Notes: a model not told the origin generated them from the letters alone. Shown: positions 11,496-25,266, numbered from the stretch's first letter. The stretch: DNA of 64,000 nucleotides from Sipunculus nudus (GCA_026874595.1 CM049322.1:55154386-55218385), one strand, 5' to 3'. Program-made: numbers and translations.

Positions 11496-12265
11496 TGAGT
11501 ACCAGATATACATATAGTGTATTAACTTACATAATGACTTATATTGTAAATAAATGTGCCCCATGTAGACATGCGTGTATTTAGTGCACACACACATAAT
11601 CACACACACCGGTAATTTTCGGTAACAAATCGATAAATTTCCTATGAGAAATACGGCCCTACCGTGTTCTGTTGTTGGCCGCCAATCGATTCACATGAGC
11701 TACCCCGGGTAAGTACAGTATAAAACGAAACCTCGAGTAGCTCCCGACTTTACGACACATAATACATCATTTTAATACAAGGAGTGTATGTGCATTAGGT
11801 CCAGGCCCGTTGCATTCACTTTCTTGAGTAATAGGCTATATTTTTAGATAGGTCCATAGCCGCACCTTTGTGTATGCCTTTTTTTGTCAGTTTTATAACA
11901 TATGAGTTGTGGGATATTGAGGTCGTTATGGTGTCACGCTCCGACTACCATAGGCTTCATATCATGAACTGTCCTTATATATTTACCGACAGACAGGTGC
12001 CTTTGTATATATGACATATCGTGTATGTAAACCTCGGCTTGATACATACATGTGATATGTTAAGTAGCGATAAGGCTCACTCGCACATTGGTATTTTTTC
12101 TAGTTTTCTGTTTAGATATGCTACATTATTTCCACAACAGAAGACGCATTTATATTTCTGTCAGTGTGTCTGTCTCTCCGTCTGTATGCGTGTCAGTCTG
12201 TCTGCGTCAACTCATCAGTCAAACACACACAGGGACTTTTTACATGTACTATATAGAGTTTCATG
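11493..12265. other. Anonymous sequence
   Basis: Contains a short CA-rich patch near 11,588-11,609; nothing else recognised. Confidence 0.5.
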
Positions 12266-12266
12266 T

Positions 12267-12332
12267 ACATACCCTTTCTGTCTGTCTGTCTCTCTGTCTG
12301 TCTGTCTGTCTGTCTCTCTGTCTCTCTCTCTC
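12267..12332. repeat. (TCTG)n/(TC)n microsatellite
   Basis: Alternating tctg and tctc units ending in a pure TC run. The Ser/Cys/Leu-rich open frames over it are artefacts. Confidence 0.95.
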
Positions 12333-12371
12333 TTACACATACTGACAGCTAAAGCTGAATATTGGATATAG

Positions 12372-12595
12372 ACCTAGGGATCTGGACAAACGGGTGGTCA
12401 AACGTGCGGTTCCCTCAGCTGGCGATCTTGGTTCGGTTCCCGGCGAGGCTATGAGCATGGGCCCGCCTCGTTTTGGTGGTTTTCTCCGGGTTCTCCGGTT
12501 TTCTCCGTCCCTATAGATCATCCGAGCTATGGAGAGTGCCTTGAATTAGTTCCTATAACTAATTGTACAATCCATTTAAATAAATAAGCTTAGGC
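12372..12595 (+). mobile_element. tRNA-derived SINE, family B, copy 1
   Basis: The head carries a B-box-like 'cttggttcggttcccggcg'. The body has two 'ggttttctcc' blocks separated by 'gggttctcc', and the tail reads 'agctatggagagtgcc', then 'ctaattgtacaatcca' and an AT-rich end. Diverged relatives occur at 47,808-48,030 and 57,118-57,315. The ggttttctccgggt block recalls conserved central domains known in several animal SINE superfamilies, but I cannot assign one. Confidence 0.7.
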
Positions 12596-12599
12596 TTAT

Positions 12600-13407
12600 T
12601 ATTAGTATAAACAGCATCTCAAGGAAAACATTTCAGTCATGATCATTATGTTATGATATACTTAGATCTTCCTTTAATCCTAAAAGAACATAGAATCATG
12701 CACCATCGCGGTATCGTCCGCTTAAATACGGAAATTGTGGAGATGGCCGTAATGGAGATCAGGGCCTGCACAGTATGTGTTTGGTGCTTGGTGCTTTGGT
12801 GATATCCTTGTTGGTGATACATCTCGAGGCGGCTCAAACTGATTGTCGTAAACTGTCAAATCTATAAATAGCGTGCGCTGTTCTCTCACTCTATTTTATA
12901 CGGCTATACTAAATTATCGGGAGGTCCAAAATGCGTCACCGCCGACACGTTATGTCGTAAACTGTACCCTAAATCATCCCACACACTCTGAGCAATTTAA
13001 CGCTCCGTATACAGAGTGTACGGCATGACAACCGTGGACGCCCACACTTTGTTTTATACCACCTGTGTCACCTGTCTTAACGAAAGAGTTTAGCAATCAT
13101 GCAAAACTCGGCATTGGTTTTCATGTGAATATGTAAGGAAAAATAATTTTATATTTGACTATTTAGTGTTCCAGGACAAAGAAAGAGTTCTAATAATCAC
13201 AGTTGTTTTAAGTTTCGAAACACAGACATTATGGGTGACATTTTAGTTTTGAGTATTTAAGGACCATCAATACGGATACATGAGATATTATCATCAATTA
13301 GTATTAATATCTTACATAAAAAATTTTAAATATCAAAATTGTAACGTAAGTATGAATGGACATCTTTCATATGATATCTTTAGGGAATAAGAAGAAAATA
13401 GTCCGTT

Positions 13408-13415
<8 letters not shown>
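12600..13415. other. Anonymous AT-rich sequence
   Basis: No gene or repeat recognised. Confidence 0.5.

Positions 13416-13418
<3 letters not shown>

Positions 13419-13474
<56 letters not shown>
13419..13474. repeat. (TA)n microsatellite
   Basis: Pure TA of about 56 bp. Confidence 0.97.
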
Positions 13475-13481
<7 letters not shown>

Positions 13482-13567
13482 CACGGGTATATTGTATATA
13501 CCTGTGTATATAAAATATATTTAGATAATATTTACATATATTTTAAACAGGTACGAGGGACGTCTAC

Positions 13568-13570
<3 letters not shown>

Positions 13571-13602
<32 letters not shown>

Positions 13603-13622
13603 TAAATATATATGTATGTATG

Positions 13623-13672
<50 letters not shown>
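13571..13672. repeat. Interrupted (TA)n tracts
   Basis: Two TA tracts (about 13,572-13,599 and 13,622-13,672) joined by TAAATA and TGTA variants. Confidence 0.95.
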
Positions 13673-13674
<2 letters not shown>

Positions 13675-13689
13675 AAATATACATTCCAG

Positions 13690-14615
13690 TGTTTGAAATT
13701 CCTATTTGATTCTGCAAAAGGAGGTCCCCATGTTTTTACCTAATTTATTTATTCAGCAGATCCGTTATACCACGATGACATGATAAGGCCTAAAGCGATT
13801 ACCCATGATGACATCACAAGATCAGTCTGGAACATTCCATGTAGCCGCGATCATTTCCTAAAAATATTTGTTACAGAAAATGTTTGTATCTGATGACAAT
13901 TTGAACAAGCTCCCTTTGGAGCATCACCGCGAGAGTTCCCCTGTTCAGGCTCACGATTTTATTTTCAGTAGCAAAGTTATTTACAAGTTGCGTGTTTTAC
14001 ATGAATTTCACTTACACGTTGGTTGGGAACATCGCATGACTAGTGGTTTTTAATTACACCTGCAGTACTCAATGTAAGTGTTTTATCGCTATTTTCCATG
14101 CACTTCTGTCGTAAGAATCCACGCCAGGCTGAGAGAAACCAAATGACTTGGCTGTTACCTTAAGTGTGCTGGCTAAGTAAGCAACATGTAATCAGAAACT
14201 TTGAAATGCCAGTCAAGTGGTGATTTTGGATTTTATTTAGTTATTAAGGTCAAATAATCGTCTAAAACCGTTCAATTGACATTTATGAAAAACCGTGACC
14301 TTATTGTTGTGTAATGTGTACACAAAAAACGTTTCTGACGTTATAGTGTGCGACATTGAAAAAAATATAGCATTTTAATTCAAATGCCAAACCCACGTTG
14401 AATACAAGACCACGTTCTAATTATTACTATTTTATCTTTATATTAACTAAATATTATTAGTTTTACGTTAGTAACATTCTAATTTCGTGTTGGGTCCGAG
14501 TGAAATCTGATTTGAAGCCAAATGGCGGTCAAATCATTTTTGTCCTGGCCCCAATCAGATGTGTTTTTTTAACATTGTTTAATATTATTGACTTGTAATT
14601 TCAGTGAAATTTCTA
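13690..14615. other. Anonymous AT-rich sequence
   Basis: No gene recognised. A 61-codon open frame at 13,868-14,053 shows no family features. Confidence 0.45.
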
Positions 14616-14619
14616 TAAA

Positions 14620-14795
14620 GTGTGCACTTTTTGAACTGGGCCGAATTGCCGTCATTTTAGAGGTGCCTACTTTATAATAATGCCTCATGAAAAATAATGA
14701 GAAGGGGAAAAAATGGATTAACCCAAATTGCTTATTATATACAGCGGTGCCCACTTTATGGAGGTGCCCACTAACAGAGCTTCCACTGTAAAAAA
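14620..14795 (-). mobile_element. Possible end of a Tigger/mariner-like element
   Basis: Read on the minus strand from 14,795, the sequence 'acagtggaagctctgtta' followed by repeated 'gggcacctcc' and 'gtgggcacc' resembles the start of pogo/Tigger-type termini. I could not find the opposite end, so this is a fragment at best. The 141-codon minus-strand frame at 14,569-14,994 crosses it and is not supported as a gene. Confidence 0.35.
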
Positions 14796-15159
14796 AAAAT
14801 CCTACGGTTCGAAAATAAAATAAAATCACATTCAAACATTCAAACATTCTATGACTGCTCGGGACAAATATGTGTAATGGAATTCTGTCTACACACATAC
14901 ACTTTATATGCAACACATATAAACACATTATATTCACATATGAGCACTCATATAGCAATGTCTCTAGTAAGTGTCGTCCTAACGAGTATGACATGAAATG
15001 AACGCATGCAACTTTACATATTTGGCGAGCTCATTAATCAGCATTAGAGTTGATTTCTAAGAAATGATATCACGGGATTGATTTCTAGAAAAGTGGGACA
15101 AACCTACCTTACGCCGTTATGAGATGTGATGTAAACCAGTTAAGACAGGAGCTCTAAAC

Positions 15160-15985
15160 ACGTTTGTCGGTGCCAGTCAGGTTCATGTTAACAGGTGAGC
15201 TCTATCGCTGGCATTGAGGGTGCCCAGACGGATCGTATACCGGGTACACTGACACACAGTGTTAAAAAGTAGAAGCGCAAATCTTGGCTTAAACGCTATG
15301 ACCTCAAATACCTGGGGAGGATACACCGCGACGCCCAAGGAGCGCGTGGGTACTTTAGAACCTGGTCTGTTTCAACCCTTAAAATGCTTTTAACTCTAAA
15401 ATCATTATCACTACAAGTAGTAGCAGTAGTATCATTTTTATTATTATAAGTATTATAATTATTACTATCATAATTTATTATCATTATAATTACTATTAGA
15501 AGTGGTATAAATGGTAGAAATAACAGTAGTAGTTGAAGTATTTGCTGTAAAATTATTATTTTTATTATTATTATAATTATTATTATTAGTTGTAGTAGTA
15601 GTAGTAGTAGTATTGGTATAAGTATTTTCTAAATATCATTATTAGTATTATTATTAGTGTCATTATTTGCATTAATATCATAAGAAGTAGTATTAGCATT
15701 ATTTTTGTCTTATTTAATATTAGTATGATTATTACTATTAGTATTATCATTAGTATTTTTTAATTATATTTCCGCTTATCGTGCTTAACAGTTTATTGCT
15801 ACATTGGAGAGACATAGCCGTCTATCAAGATGGATCGATCACGCTGCTTATCTGGTAAAACATTAGGGTTTGTAAATCAGATACTTATATAGGTTCGGGG
15901 TCAGGTTCTGTGCCCTCTCTCTGTCCCTGTAAAAAAATCTTCCCAAATATATCTTTATCATTTGTCACCGTGTCTTATCCCTAAC
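15160..15985. repeat. Tandem duplication, copy 1 (about 0.83 kb)
   Basis: Shares long blocks with 15,986-16,885: 'tctatcgctggcat' (15,201 and 16,027, offset 826), 'cgtataccgggtacactgac', 'aaaaagtagaagcgcaaatc', then a degenerate trinucleotide array (about 15,405-15,760), 'gatggatcgat', and 'cttcccaaatat' (offset 895). The different offsets show indels within the trinucleotide section. Confidence 0.85.
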
Positions 15986-16885
15986 AACGCATGTAGGTGC
16001 CAACCAGTACATGTAAACAAGCAAGCTCTATCGCTGGCATAGAGGGTGCCCAGACGTATCGTATACCGGGTACACTGACACACAGTGTTAAAAAGTAGAA
16101 GCGCAAATCTTGGCTTTAATGCTATGACCTCAAACAAGGGGGGGGGGGGGGGGGGGGCATCCACCGCGACTGCCAAGGATAGCGATGGTTCTTTAGATTC
16201 TAGCCTGTTTCAACTGTCAAATTTATGTTTGCCCTTATTTTATTATACCTAATAGCAGAAGCAGTATAGTAGCATTGATATTATTATTATAAATACTAGT
16301 AATAGTAATAATAATATTAGTTGTAGTAGTAACAGTAGACGTAAAATAAGTAGAAGTTGTTTGCCATAAAATTATAATTATAGTGATCACCCTTATTGTA
16401 ATTTTTAGCATTATAATTATCAGTAGAAGTAGTATTAGTAGTAGTAGTAGTAGAAGTAGTAGCAGTCGCAGTAGTTTAGTTGTACCAGAAGTTAATTATT
16501 ATTATTAGTAGTATAGCCACTAGTAGTTATGTTATTAGTATTTTTGTAAATGTTATTATAATTATTATCATAAGTATCATTATTTCCATTTACATCATAA
16601 GTAACAGGATTAACTTTAGTGTTAGTCTTAATATTAGTATTGTTGTTAGTTTTATTATTAGTATTTTTTAATTGTATTTCCTGGTTATTATTTCCGCTCA
16701 TCATGCTTTACATTTGAATGTTTCAAAAAAGAAGCACAGCAATTTATCTAGATGGATCGATGACGCAACTTATTATGTAAATAGTTAATGAATATAAAAC
16801 TGATACGCTATGCCCTCTCTCAGTCTCTGTAATCTTCCCAAATATTTATTTCTCATTTTACACCGTGCCTTGCCCCTTAAAGCTA
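15986..16885. repeat. Tandem duplication, copy 2 (about 0.9 kb)
   Basis: Second copy of the duplicated unit. Its trinucleotide array (about 16,246-16,680, mixed TTA/GTA/ATT steps) is longer or differently arranged than in copy 1. A run of 20 G (16,138-16,157) replaces the short 'ctgggg' found in copy 1. Low-complexity Asn/Ile/Thr frames over the arrays are artefacts. Confidence 0.85.
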
Positions 16886-16889
16886 ATCG

Positions 16890-17738
16890 GGAAACGGTCT
16901 TGTGAGGTGAACGTTATGACTTACAGGTCCCTGTAAATATTAGAATTTTTCCTGGATTTCCTTTTGGATAGATGCGTGTAAGTAAAATAACATCCCGCGT
17001 TAAAACATCACACAAAGTCGTCAGATATGATATTGGCAGCTTGTACGAACTTGTGTGACGGCAGACCGGAGCTTGTCCGTGATTTAACCTTCACACATAC
17101 ACTTGGTTTGTGTTCTGTTCGGGATCTGTACATGTGCTGTTATACACCCGTCATCCGGTATCCGGGACACCGGTTACATATAAATAAAGGAACGCCTGAG
17201 ACGTCAGTATCTGTCTATTCATTCTGCATGCGGGGATATACTTGACGTCCAGGTTAACCATCCACAGTACACAGGTGTCACCTGGGAAGAGGGGAGAAAA
17301 GACTGCTTCATAAAGAGATTATCAACCCCCGCCCGCAAACACACACATACACACACAGGACATAAAGAACAAAATAATGAAACGGTATAAAACATATGGT
17401 ATTTCCTGTTGTTAAGAGTTATAAAATATGCCACATCAAATTGAGCTTTATGGAAGAAATTAGAAACCCCAAACGAGCCTTTACATCAAATATTGTTATT
17501 GTTGAACATATTTTTGCCCTGAAATTAGAGCGTTTTAAAATAAGGCACCGCTGTATTGACTTAAATAAAAGTGATTTTTTTTTTAATCCTTGTTATGAAA
17601 AACATTCCCCTAATACTGGTCAAACATAGTTCATAATTACATTAAACGCGATATCAAAATATTTTTCACGAGCAGACTTCATTAGACTTTGGTTTTTAAT
17701 ATTGCCATTTTGTATACAAGGCATGTAAATGATGCATA
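16890..17738. other. Anonymous sequence
   Basis: No supported gene; a short CA-rich stretch sits at about 17,338-17,358. Confidence 0.45.
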
Positions 17739-17740
17739 TG

Positions 17741-17746
17741 TATATA

Positions 17747-17804
<58 letters not shown>
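17741..17804. repeat. (TA)n microsatellite
   Basis: TA tract with one TG interruption near its start. Confidence 0.97.
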
Positions 17805-17806
<2 letters not shown>

Positions 17807-20425
17807 CAACGTTATTTTATAATGTTTTTGGACACGTGTATAATTTCCAAAACGAATAAACGACCAGTCGCTCTAACGGAATTGCGTCCTCCTTTGAATA
17901 CGTGACAATTGAATCGGGGGAGTATCCAGAATTTATGGGTTTGTTTCCTGGTTCTGGGTGGCTGCACGAATACCTGCCAGTCAAACGGTGTGTGTGTGTG
18001 TTTGTGTGTAGAATTGTTTGATTTTACCCTCAAAACACGAGAAATAATTGCAAGAGCATAACTGACCATTTGTGGAATGAGTAAAAAAATGAGTCAGTTA
18101 TGAACTTATTAATACTTTTCTTAATCATTTGTTTGAAATGTGTAATTCCTTATCTCAAGTTTCTTATTGACGTCTCATGACAGATTATAAGGGATGTCTC
18201 AAGACAGATCACTATGTATGAATTGTTGCAGAAGAGAGTATACCGTGATAAAACTTGATTGATATGTTCATGTTTTTATATTATTTTCCTATAATCTGTA
18301 AAATTTTATCTGAAATCGGAAGCGGGAGGGGAATGGCTCCTTTGGCATCCCCTTTAACTACGTCCCTGATTCAATGATAACCGTTTTATAAAACAACGGT
18401 TCTGTATGTGACAGTATACCTGTGTACTTAATATAAGGTGATTATGTGTTTATCAAATATTTGCTCAATCTGGATATAAAGAATTATCCTATATAAAAAA
18501 ACCTCTTTATTCCGAGAAAGAATGTCAGACATGAAATATTAGCCATACACCGTGTGTCGTCTGTTTCCAGTACGTCTGTCGGGGAAAAACTAAGGCGAAT
18601 TAGCAAATTTGGACGTGAACCAATCACAATAAAAATAATAAGAGGCAAAACCAATGACAGTCGAGTTATAAGAATGATGCACTCTGTCGGCTGTAAAGGT
18701 CACAATGATCAGTGACTTTTGAGTATTATTAACTCCAATTCACGTTCAGAAGTGCTCAACAATAGATACAATAAGGTGTTCTTAAAAACACCTGATAGAG
18801 CAGCATTTTGTGCAAAGGTACCTATTTTGTCATGCAGGAAGCCATTTTCCTGTTGTTTAGGATGTGATGTTTTTGCTTAGTCCACACTTCTCGTATTTCC
18901 AGCGTGGCTTTACCTCAATGTGCGGCACATATGTATGGCATACGTTTATAAAAAAACATGATACGACCCAACAGTCCTTTATATATTACAAAGAAATTGC
19001 ATTTTTTAAAAGTCTTATGTCAAATCAACAGATAAATTAATATAGAAATGTATTTAATTATATTCAAAAATTCTTAGTAGGGGTGACTTGTGAAATGTAA
19101 TTAACATAAGACTTTTCTGAGCGAATTAATTCCTGTTTAAATTTCCCGAAATGCGTCGGAAAATCTGACTTAATTCCGAGCTATCATCCCAAATAGCATT
19201 AGGCGGGTTCATATCTTTTTTTTATTTATATACCGACAAAGAATACCACATTAATTATGTTTCACAAACAGTATCCATCGTCTGTTTCCTGTATGGCGGT
19301 AAGTAGGTAAATAAGAAATGATGAGTCAGCAAGTTGGACACGCACCAATACACAATAAATAATACAAGACCACAGACAAGTGACGGTAAGTTTATGTGAC
19401 GGATGTACTGTTAGAGACGGGCTGTCGGCGGTATCTGATGTCACGTGATGCTTCCAAAATAACAAAGGCTAAGGGTAACCACAAATCAAAATGTATCGGC
19501 ACAACATGCTTTAGGGTGTTGTTATAAGCATATCTTGATATATATTTGTGCGAGAGACAGAGAGAGAGACAAAAAGCAGAGAAACAGAGAGAGAATGTTT
19601 ATGCAAAGGAAGTATAAGTCGTATTATATCCAGAAACTGTAATGGGAGTTCATATTGAATATATGTAAGCACTGGGCCAGGATGGACAGCTGTAATTAAG
19701 TAAAAAAAAATCACTCACTACACCAGGGTCGTTAAGGGTCACTTTTGTGAGTGGGTTTATACAATAACCAGACTAAATCAATAGTGTTCCAGTTCCTGAA
19801 ACTGGTTATCTCTTTTTACCAACCCAGTTAGTAAGGAAGCGGGTTATCAAAAGAGAAGTAAGACAGCAGGTTACGATCCACCTACAGTTACCGTGAATAT
19901 GAGTAGAAGAGGGCTTTCAGGTTGTAATGTGGATCAGCTTATATCAACAACATACCAGTCCCCCTCCCCCTGATTTCTCACAATCGGTTCGTACTAAAAC
20001 TAGTTTGCTAAACCAACAGTAAGTGCATGAATCGTTCAATATTGAATATCGTAGATGGAACGTATCCAGATAATTGTCTAAACCAACACAGTACTTCTTT
20101 TCCTAATCCCAATCTATTTTCGTCAGCATTAGTGTACGGAGACTAGAATGTCAATACACAGCGAAAAAGGTCACTTTAATGATTTAAAGACCGAACTTAA
20201 TTGAATAAACAGGTGCAGTTTAAACTGGTACAGGGGAATCCGGTTAAGTAAACCACCGCCTGGTAGTCCATTTATTGTGTCACGAGAGGCGAAACTTTCG
20301 GTTTCAAAGGTTATTGATTCTTAAGGCTTTATATTTTTAAACTTTGCAAATGTATTATTACTTATTTCATTGAAAGTTTTATTTTTTTTTAGTAAAACAT
20401 TAACTCCGACATAGAGTTATAAGTA
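17805..20425. other. Anonymous sequence, 2.6 kb
   Basis: No gene recognised. A small GT patch lies near 17,989-18,008 and a short GA patch near 19,555-19,593. Confidence 0.45.

Positions 20426-20427
<2 letters not shown>

Positions 20428-20482
<55 letters not shown>
20428..20482. repeat. (TA)n microsatellite
   Basis: Pure TA of about 55 bp. Confidence 0.97.
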
Positions 20483-20484
<2 letters not shown>

Positions 20485-20489
20485 TATTG

Positions 20490-23400
20490 GAGAGAGTCAA
20501 ACATCAGATCTCTTCACTGTATCATACAATTACTACGATCTGCCATGAAACATTCTCACGCACAATGATGAGGCCTTAGCTATTAATTTTTGATGACAAG
20601 CTGTAGAGAGCTGGGACCGTAAACAGCCCTTGATTAACTGCCAAAGCTAAGAGCTGGACAAGGCAAAGTGATAAATATCCCTCTCAGCATAAGCACAATG
20701 TTGCTCCAGGGCGACCATACAGATTATTAACTGCCTAAGCCATTGACTGACACTTATGAACATTCATATGGTATGTGTACCATTTTCCTATTAACCGATG
20801 TCTTCGCGTTGCATTTATTTTACTCCTCATCCTGCCCATTACACAAGTCAAGAGTTAACTATCTCCAACATTACTTAAAATGAGGTAGTCACCGTTGATT
20901 TGGCGCAGTATCTATTTTACGTCCCGTAAAAGTACACTCTGTTCCCAGCGAATATACCTTGCAATTCTTCAGGCCTCCTTCGCTTTAACCGCTGATTTGT
21001 ATAACAATACTTGGATGATTCTACACCAGGGCCTGCATAGGGCCAAAGATTGTCGTCAGACCAATGAAAGCGTGGTATTCCATTGTGCATCAAGCTAATG
21101 AGAGCGGGATGTCGCTGGTTTGCAACTTGGGTACCTCACTGTCATTGGTCTGATTAAAATTTGTTGTCCTGTGCCAACCCTGACGGGGAAATCTTGCTGT
21201 ACAAAACAGCGGCTGAAACGAAGGAGAAATAGAACAGCTTCAGTATATAACTACTTCATGCGGAGTCAAAGCATCTTGATTATCTATTTGAAAATATAAT
21301 GTCCTGGTCTTTAATCCTTGATTTCGTACGAGGTTGTGTTTCTTGGTAGTTTTGGTGACCACCTACAACTGAATTTCATATAAATATATGCCAGTTGGTT
21401 TCTCTTTTAAGAAGCAAACTTTTTAATATAGTAGAAAAGCTTCACGGTCTTCTCACCTGATGAGTTTCGGCGACTCACGACTTTAAGATGTCTGGGCTGT
21501 GGGCGGCGCGATATTGATGCCGCGCCCGGCCAGCGATACCTATAATTGTATTTCGTCATTATAAATGTACATCATAAAAAACATGACGAACTGTACAGAC
21601 ATTACGTATTCATACGTATCGACAAATTGATGTCCAATATTCATGTGTTCTAGGCGCCACGAAATCTAGCTATCTATCATGTACCAAGGCACCAAATGTG
21701 AATGAACCCAAAACATTTTCTAAATTTTTATTTTACCTATTTTCTCAAACTTAGGGGTCGTGAACTGCCTTTGTGTTTGTTCGTATACTCTTTGTACAGT
21801 TGGAATTTTAAGTGACGTAAGATTATTGCTTGATAGTAATACCGTAATAGGACCTGTGTTGCTGCACACAGTATTCTTCATTTTTCATTTTGAGTCCAGC
21901 TGGCTTTCTCAATTAATCCTTTCTTGAGTATTCTATCTTTTCCCTGTTTAGGGGTATTGTTACTTTTTTTAAATTTTCTTTTGATTACTGACAAAATCAT
22001 TAAAACTAACTTATGAAAGACACGTCCGTAAAGCCTGCAATATCTATGTGTTCGCTGTACTGCCTGGCACCTTTTGCCAAACGCATTTACCATTTACTAC
22101 TGTAGAACCTCAAATATCTGAATATATGGGGGGATAAACAAGTTTTTTCGGATAAATGAGGTAAACTAGTTTGAGATTAACTATACTAATTAATATACTA
22201 CAAGTACGCGTGGGCAGATCAACCTTTCATTAACGTTGTCTCATCAGGACAGTTTGTCTTTAATCTTACTTTTTTTACCCAAAAAATGAGCAAATCACAC
22301 ATTTCCCGAGTTTCGTATTTCTTTAATTGTACTTAGTAGATGTAAATTTCATTATTAAAATGTTACGGTTCTAATGTGATTTGAACCAGCTTAATATCAG
22401 CGAACCGTTCCTTGAAACTGCACCGGTACCTTGGAGGATATATGTTGAATCGAACGTTAATCAAGCCACCACCTGTGTGAAGCTAATGATATGCTCCCGA
22501 GGCCCCGGAAATCTTGCGCTTCTAAAGAAGCTACTGACTTTCCCGCTGCCTGCTTGTCCGTTTATGATACACTGTGGCACCAGATGGCAGGTCTGTTAAA
22601 AAAACTACTGATGTGACTAGCAGCCAATCAAATGCCAGTCAACAAACACTCGACAGGCATCATGGCTCCGCCCAGAGCTGCGCTTCATGCGCCACTTGAT
22701 GCAAAACAGTTTAATGGTTACACTTAGTGAAGTCAAATTTTAATAGCTCCCTCTGCCTTTTCGCATCATCGACCGATTCGATAATGACATTACAACTATG
22801 TTAGCGTAGCCATGTATCCATTTTCGGAAAAACTGAAATCAGCCAGCGAGGTGTGCACGGAGCCTATGTTGTTTCATTTCGTTGGAATTACAGCTCACCG
22901 GCCGGGCATCCTATGTACACGAGGACCTTTGCAACCACGTGCGGGGCCATTTTCTCTGAGCCCGTGGCCTGTTCAAACGGTTGCCGGGGCGATGAGCTGT
23001 CACTCAAAATGATATGAACAACATTTTGAAAACCCTTTTTCCTTCCAGCATAGGGTCTCATCTGAATGGACGAAACTACAGTGCTCCCCTCTGGTGTAGC
23101 GATTAAGGATACGAGGTCAAAACAAACAGCGCTTAAGATATAGGTAGTAGGCCTATAGGTAAAGCGCTGTGTAAAGAGCGTAAGCTAATGAACGACGTTG
23201 AAATTGACGCTGTTAGCAGTACAGCTACATTAATGCACTTTGAATCATAACATTGAAATTTTGTACCTAAAAAAACTGTTGTTGTATAGCTAATACAGTG
23301 AAAGGTGTCAGGATCCCATAGCTTACTTTTGTGTCCAGTACACTATAGGTGTTAGTAATGCATTTGTGCGGTTTTTTTTTTGTTGTAAATTTTCACAATT

Positions 23401-23945
23401 CAATATCTTCTCACTCATGTAACACACGCTTCAGGCTTCATGACCTCTGTGTTGATTTAGGGCCCAGATGTTTTCTTGGAAATAAGGCTAGACCATATAT
23501 TACTTTCACTGATACAATTTAAGAACTTGTCTAGCGACACGAAAATATGATTGTGCTGAGGATGAGGGTTTATGCTCACCGCATTGTGGATTCTCAAGTA
23601 AGCGAAATGTACAGATTAAAAAGTATATTTACCGGAGTCCATGTTACCGGAGTTACCTATTTTGATCCCATAAAATCCTTTAAAAATTTGGATATGATAT
23701 CGATAAAAGATCATCTAGCCCAGCCGATAACAGCTCTGAAAGAATTTTTTTTCTGATCCTACACTATCCATATATAAATTTTTTTTTTTAGTTGAGGTTA
23801 ACGACAAAACAAATCAACTTACGTAAAATAACGGTCGCAACGTTAAAAATTTAAATGAAAACAAGTCATAATAAAATTAATTTACATATAATATGGATGA
23901 TGAAAATAGCGATACTGGGAAAAATCAAGGAAGACGCGACAGAAA
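20490..23945. other. Anonymous sequence, 3.5 kb
   Basis: No supported gene. Minor structures: inverted 11-mers cagaccaatga/tcattggtctg near 21,058 and 21,141; a CCAAT box plus GC-box-like 'gctccgccca' at about 22,622-22,675, in a locally less AT-rich patch; and a possible MITE start 'ctgtagaacctc' near 22,101 without a partner end. Confidence 0.4.
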
Positions 23946-23949
23946 AATC

Positions 23950-23986
23950 GTCTGGTCCCGTGGGTGTCCGCTATACAGGGATTTCA

Positions 23987-23990
<4 letters not shown>
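23950..23990 (-). mobile_element. Possible terminus of a Tigger/mariner-like element
   Basis: Read on the minus strand from the TA tract inward: 'tacagtgaaatccctgtata' followed by 'gcggacacccacgggacc'. This looks like a pogo/Tigger-type terminus whose TA target site has expanded into the neighbouring microsatellite. No second terminus was found. Confidence 0.35.
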
Positions 23991-24054
<64 letters not shown>

Positions 24055-24074
24055 TTATATATATATATATATAT
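23990..24074. repeat. (TA)n microsatellite
   Basis: About 85 bp of TA with a TTTATTTA interruption. Confidence 0.97.
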
Positions 24075-24301
24075 GACAACTGATGTAATATCTAGTAAAT
24101 TAACTAGGTGTCTAGAGTAAATATTATAAGGTCATATTTTATTACTATTTCTGTGCTCATTCCACTCTAATTCTTCATCATAGCTATTCGAGGAGACGAA
24201 GTATTTATAATATTTACCACTGGATCTGAAGCTTGTTGGCTTTGTCTCCTAGTAGTTTTAAGCAAGACGTAATGATTGGATTTTGATGAACCTGACTGAG
24301 G

Positions 24302-24304
<3 letters not shown>

Positions 24305-24365
<61 letters not shown>
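24305..24365. repeat. (TA)n microsatellite
   Basis: Pure TA of about 61 bp. Confidence 0.97.
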
Positions 24366-24369
<4 letters not shown>

Positions 24370-24838
24370 CAGGTGTTATGCCATTGTTGCATACGGTTTT
24401 ACCTTTGTCCGGGCCGATAGTCACTAGAATAAATAGGAATTATAGCGGTGGTTTTGTTCACCTGTGACTCGAATTGATGATCCGTGAAACACAGGAAGAT
24501 TTTATTAAAATCTGGCGATAGTCTGTCTGTTCCATCTAAACAAAACAGTTTGGTATTCTTTCCTTTTTTTCCACTGGTCTGGCCTTGTCTGCACATCTAG
24601 CTATATTTAACTAATAGGATATGGTTTTATCTAAGAAAAACGAGAATCATACACAACATACATATAAACGTCAGGCAGGTCGTTACCACTTCTTGCCCCG
24701 CCAGGGTATATACAATCAGTAGCCCTGAATTCTCAGGGAGAGTGGTTTTTATAATCAGACGATCAACCACCTGCAGTAACAGGTTAACGTGTACTTATGT
24801 CGGTGTGGCTCCATGCTCCCTGCCTTGGTGCTAAGATA
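24366..24838. other. Anonymous sequence
   Basis: Nothing recognised; only moderate base composition without ORFs of note. Confidence 0.45.
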
Positions 24839-24839
24839 C

Positions 24840-24856
24840 AATATATATATATATAA

Positions 24857-24909
<53 letters not shown>
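24840..24909. repeat. (TA)n microsatellite
   Basis: TA with two TAAATA interruptions near the start. Confidence 0.97.
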
Positions 24910-24913
<4 letters not shown>

Positions 24914-25266
24914 CATATGAAAATGTACCTTCCTTTCGAGAGTGGTATGTGACTTTTTTATTGCTTTTTATACAGGATTTTATTAAGTATCAAACACTTG
25001 TGTATCATCACATTCGCTGCCCAACCAAATATTCCCCCAGTGCCAGGGCCTGCAACAGTCTCGTGGGTCCGGATGAGTAAGTTCTAGGTGTGAAAAGCTG
25101 ACAACGAAGGTGTGAAGTCCACCTGGTCCAAGGGCCATAAAACTTGCCTGAGGTGTTATGCACAGAATGATGTCATAACCCTGTTCGGCCTAATTAGCTA
25201 ATTAGGCCTACAGCCAGAAAGGACTTCAAAGGAAACAAGCGCGCAAAACAGATACGCCCTCACATG

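Noticed and set aside
14569-14994. 141-codon minus-strand frame
   Set aside because: It crosses a transposon-like terminus and shows no recognisable family features; hydrophobic, Phe-rich composition is expected from AT-rich DNA.
22095-22200. A Tigger-like MITE beginning at ctgtagaacctc
   Set aside because: Only one terminus-like motif was found; no matching end within 1 kb.
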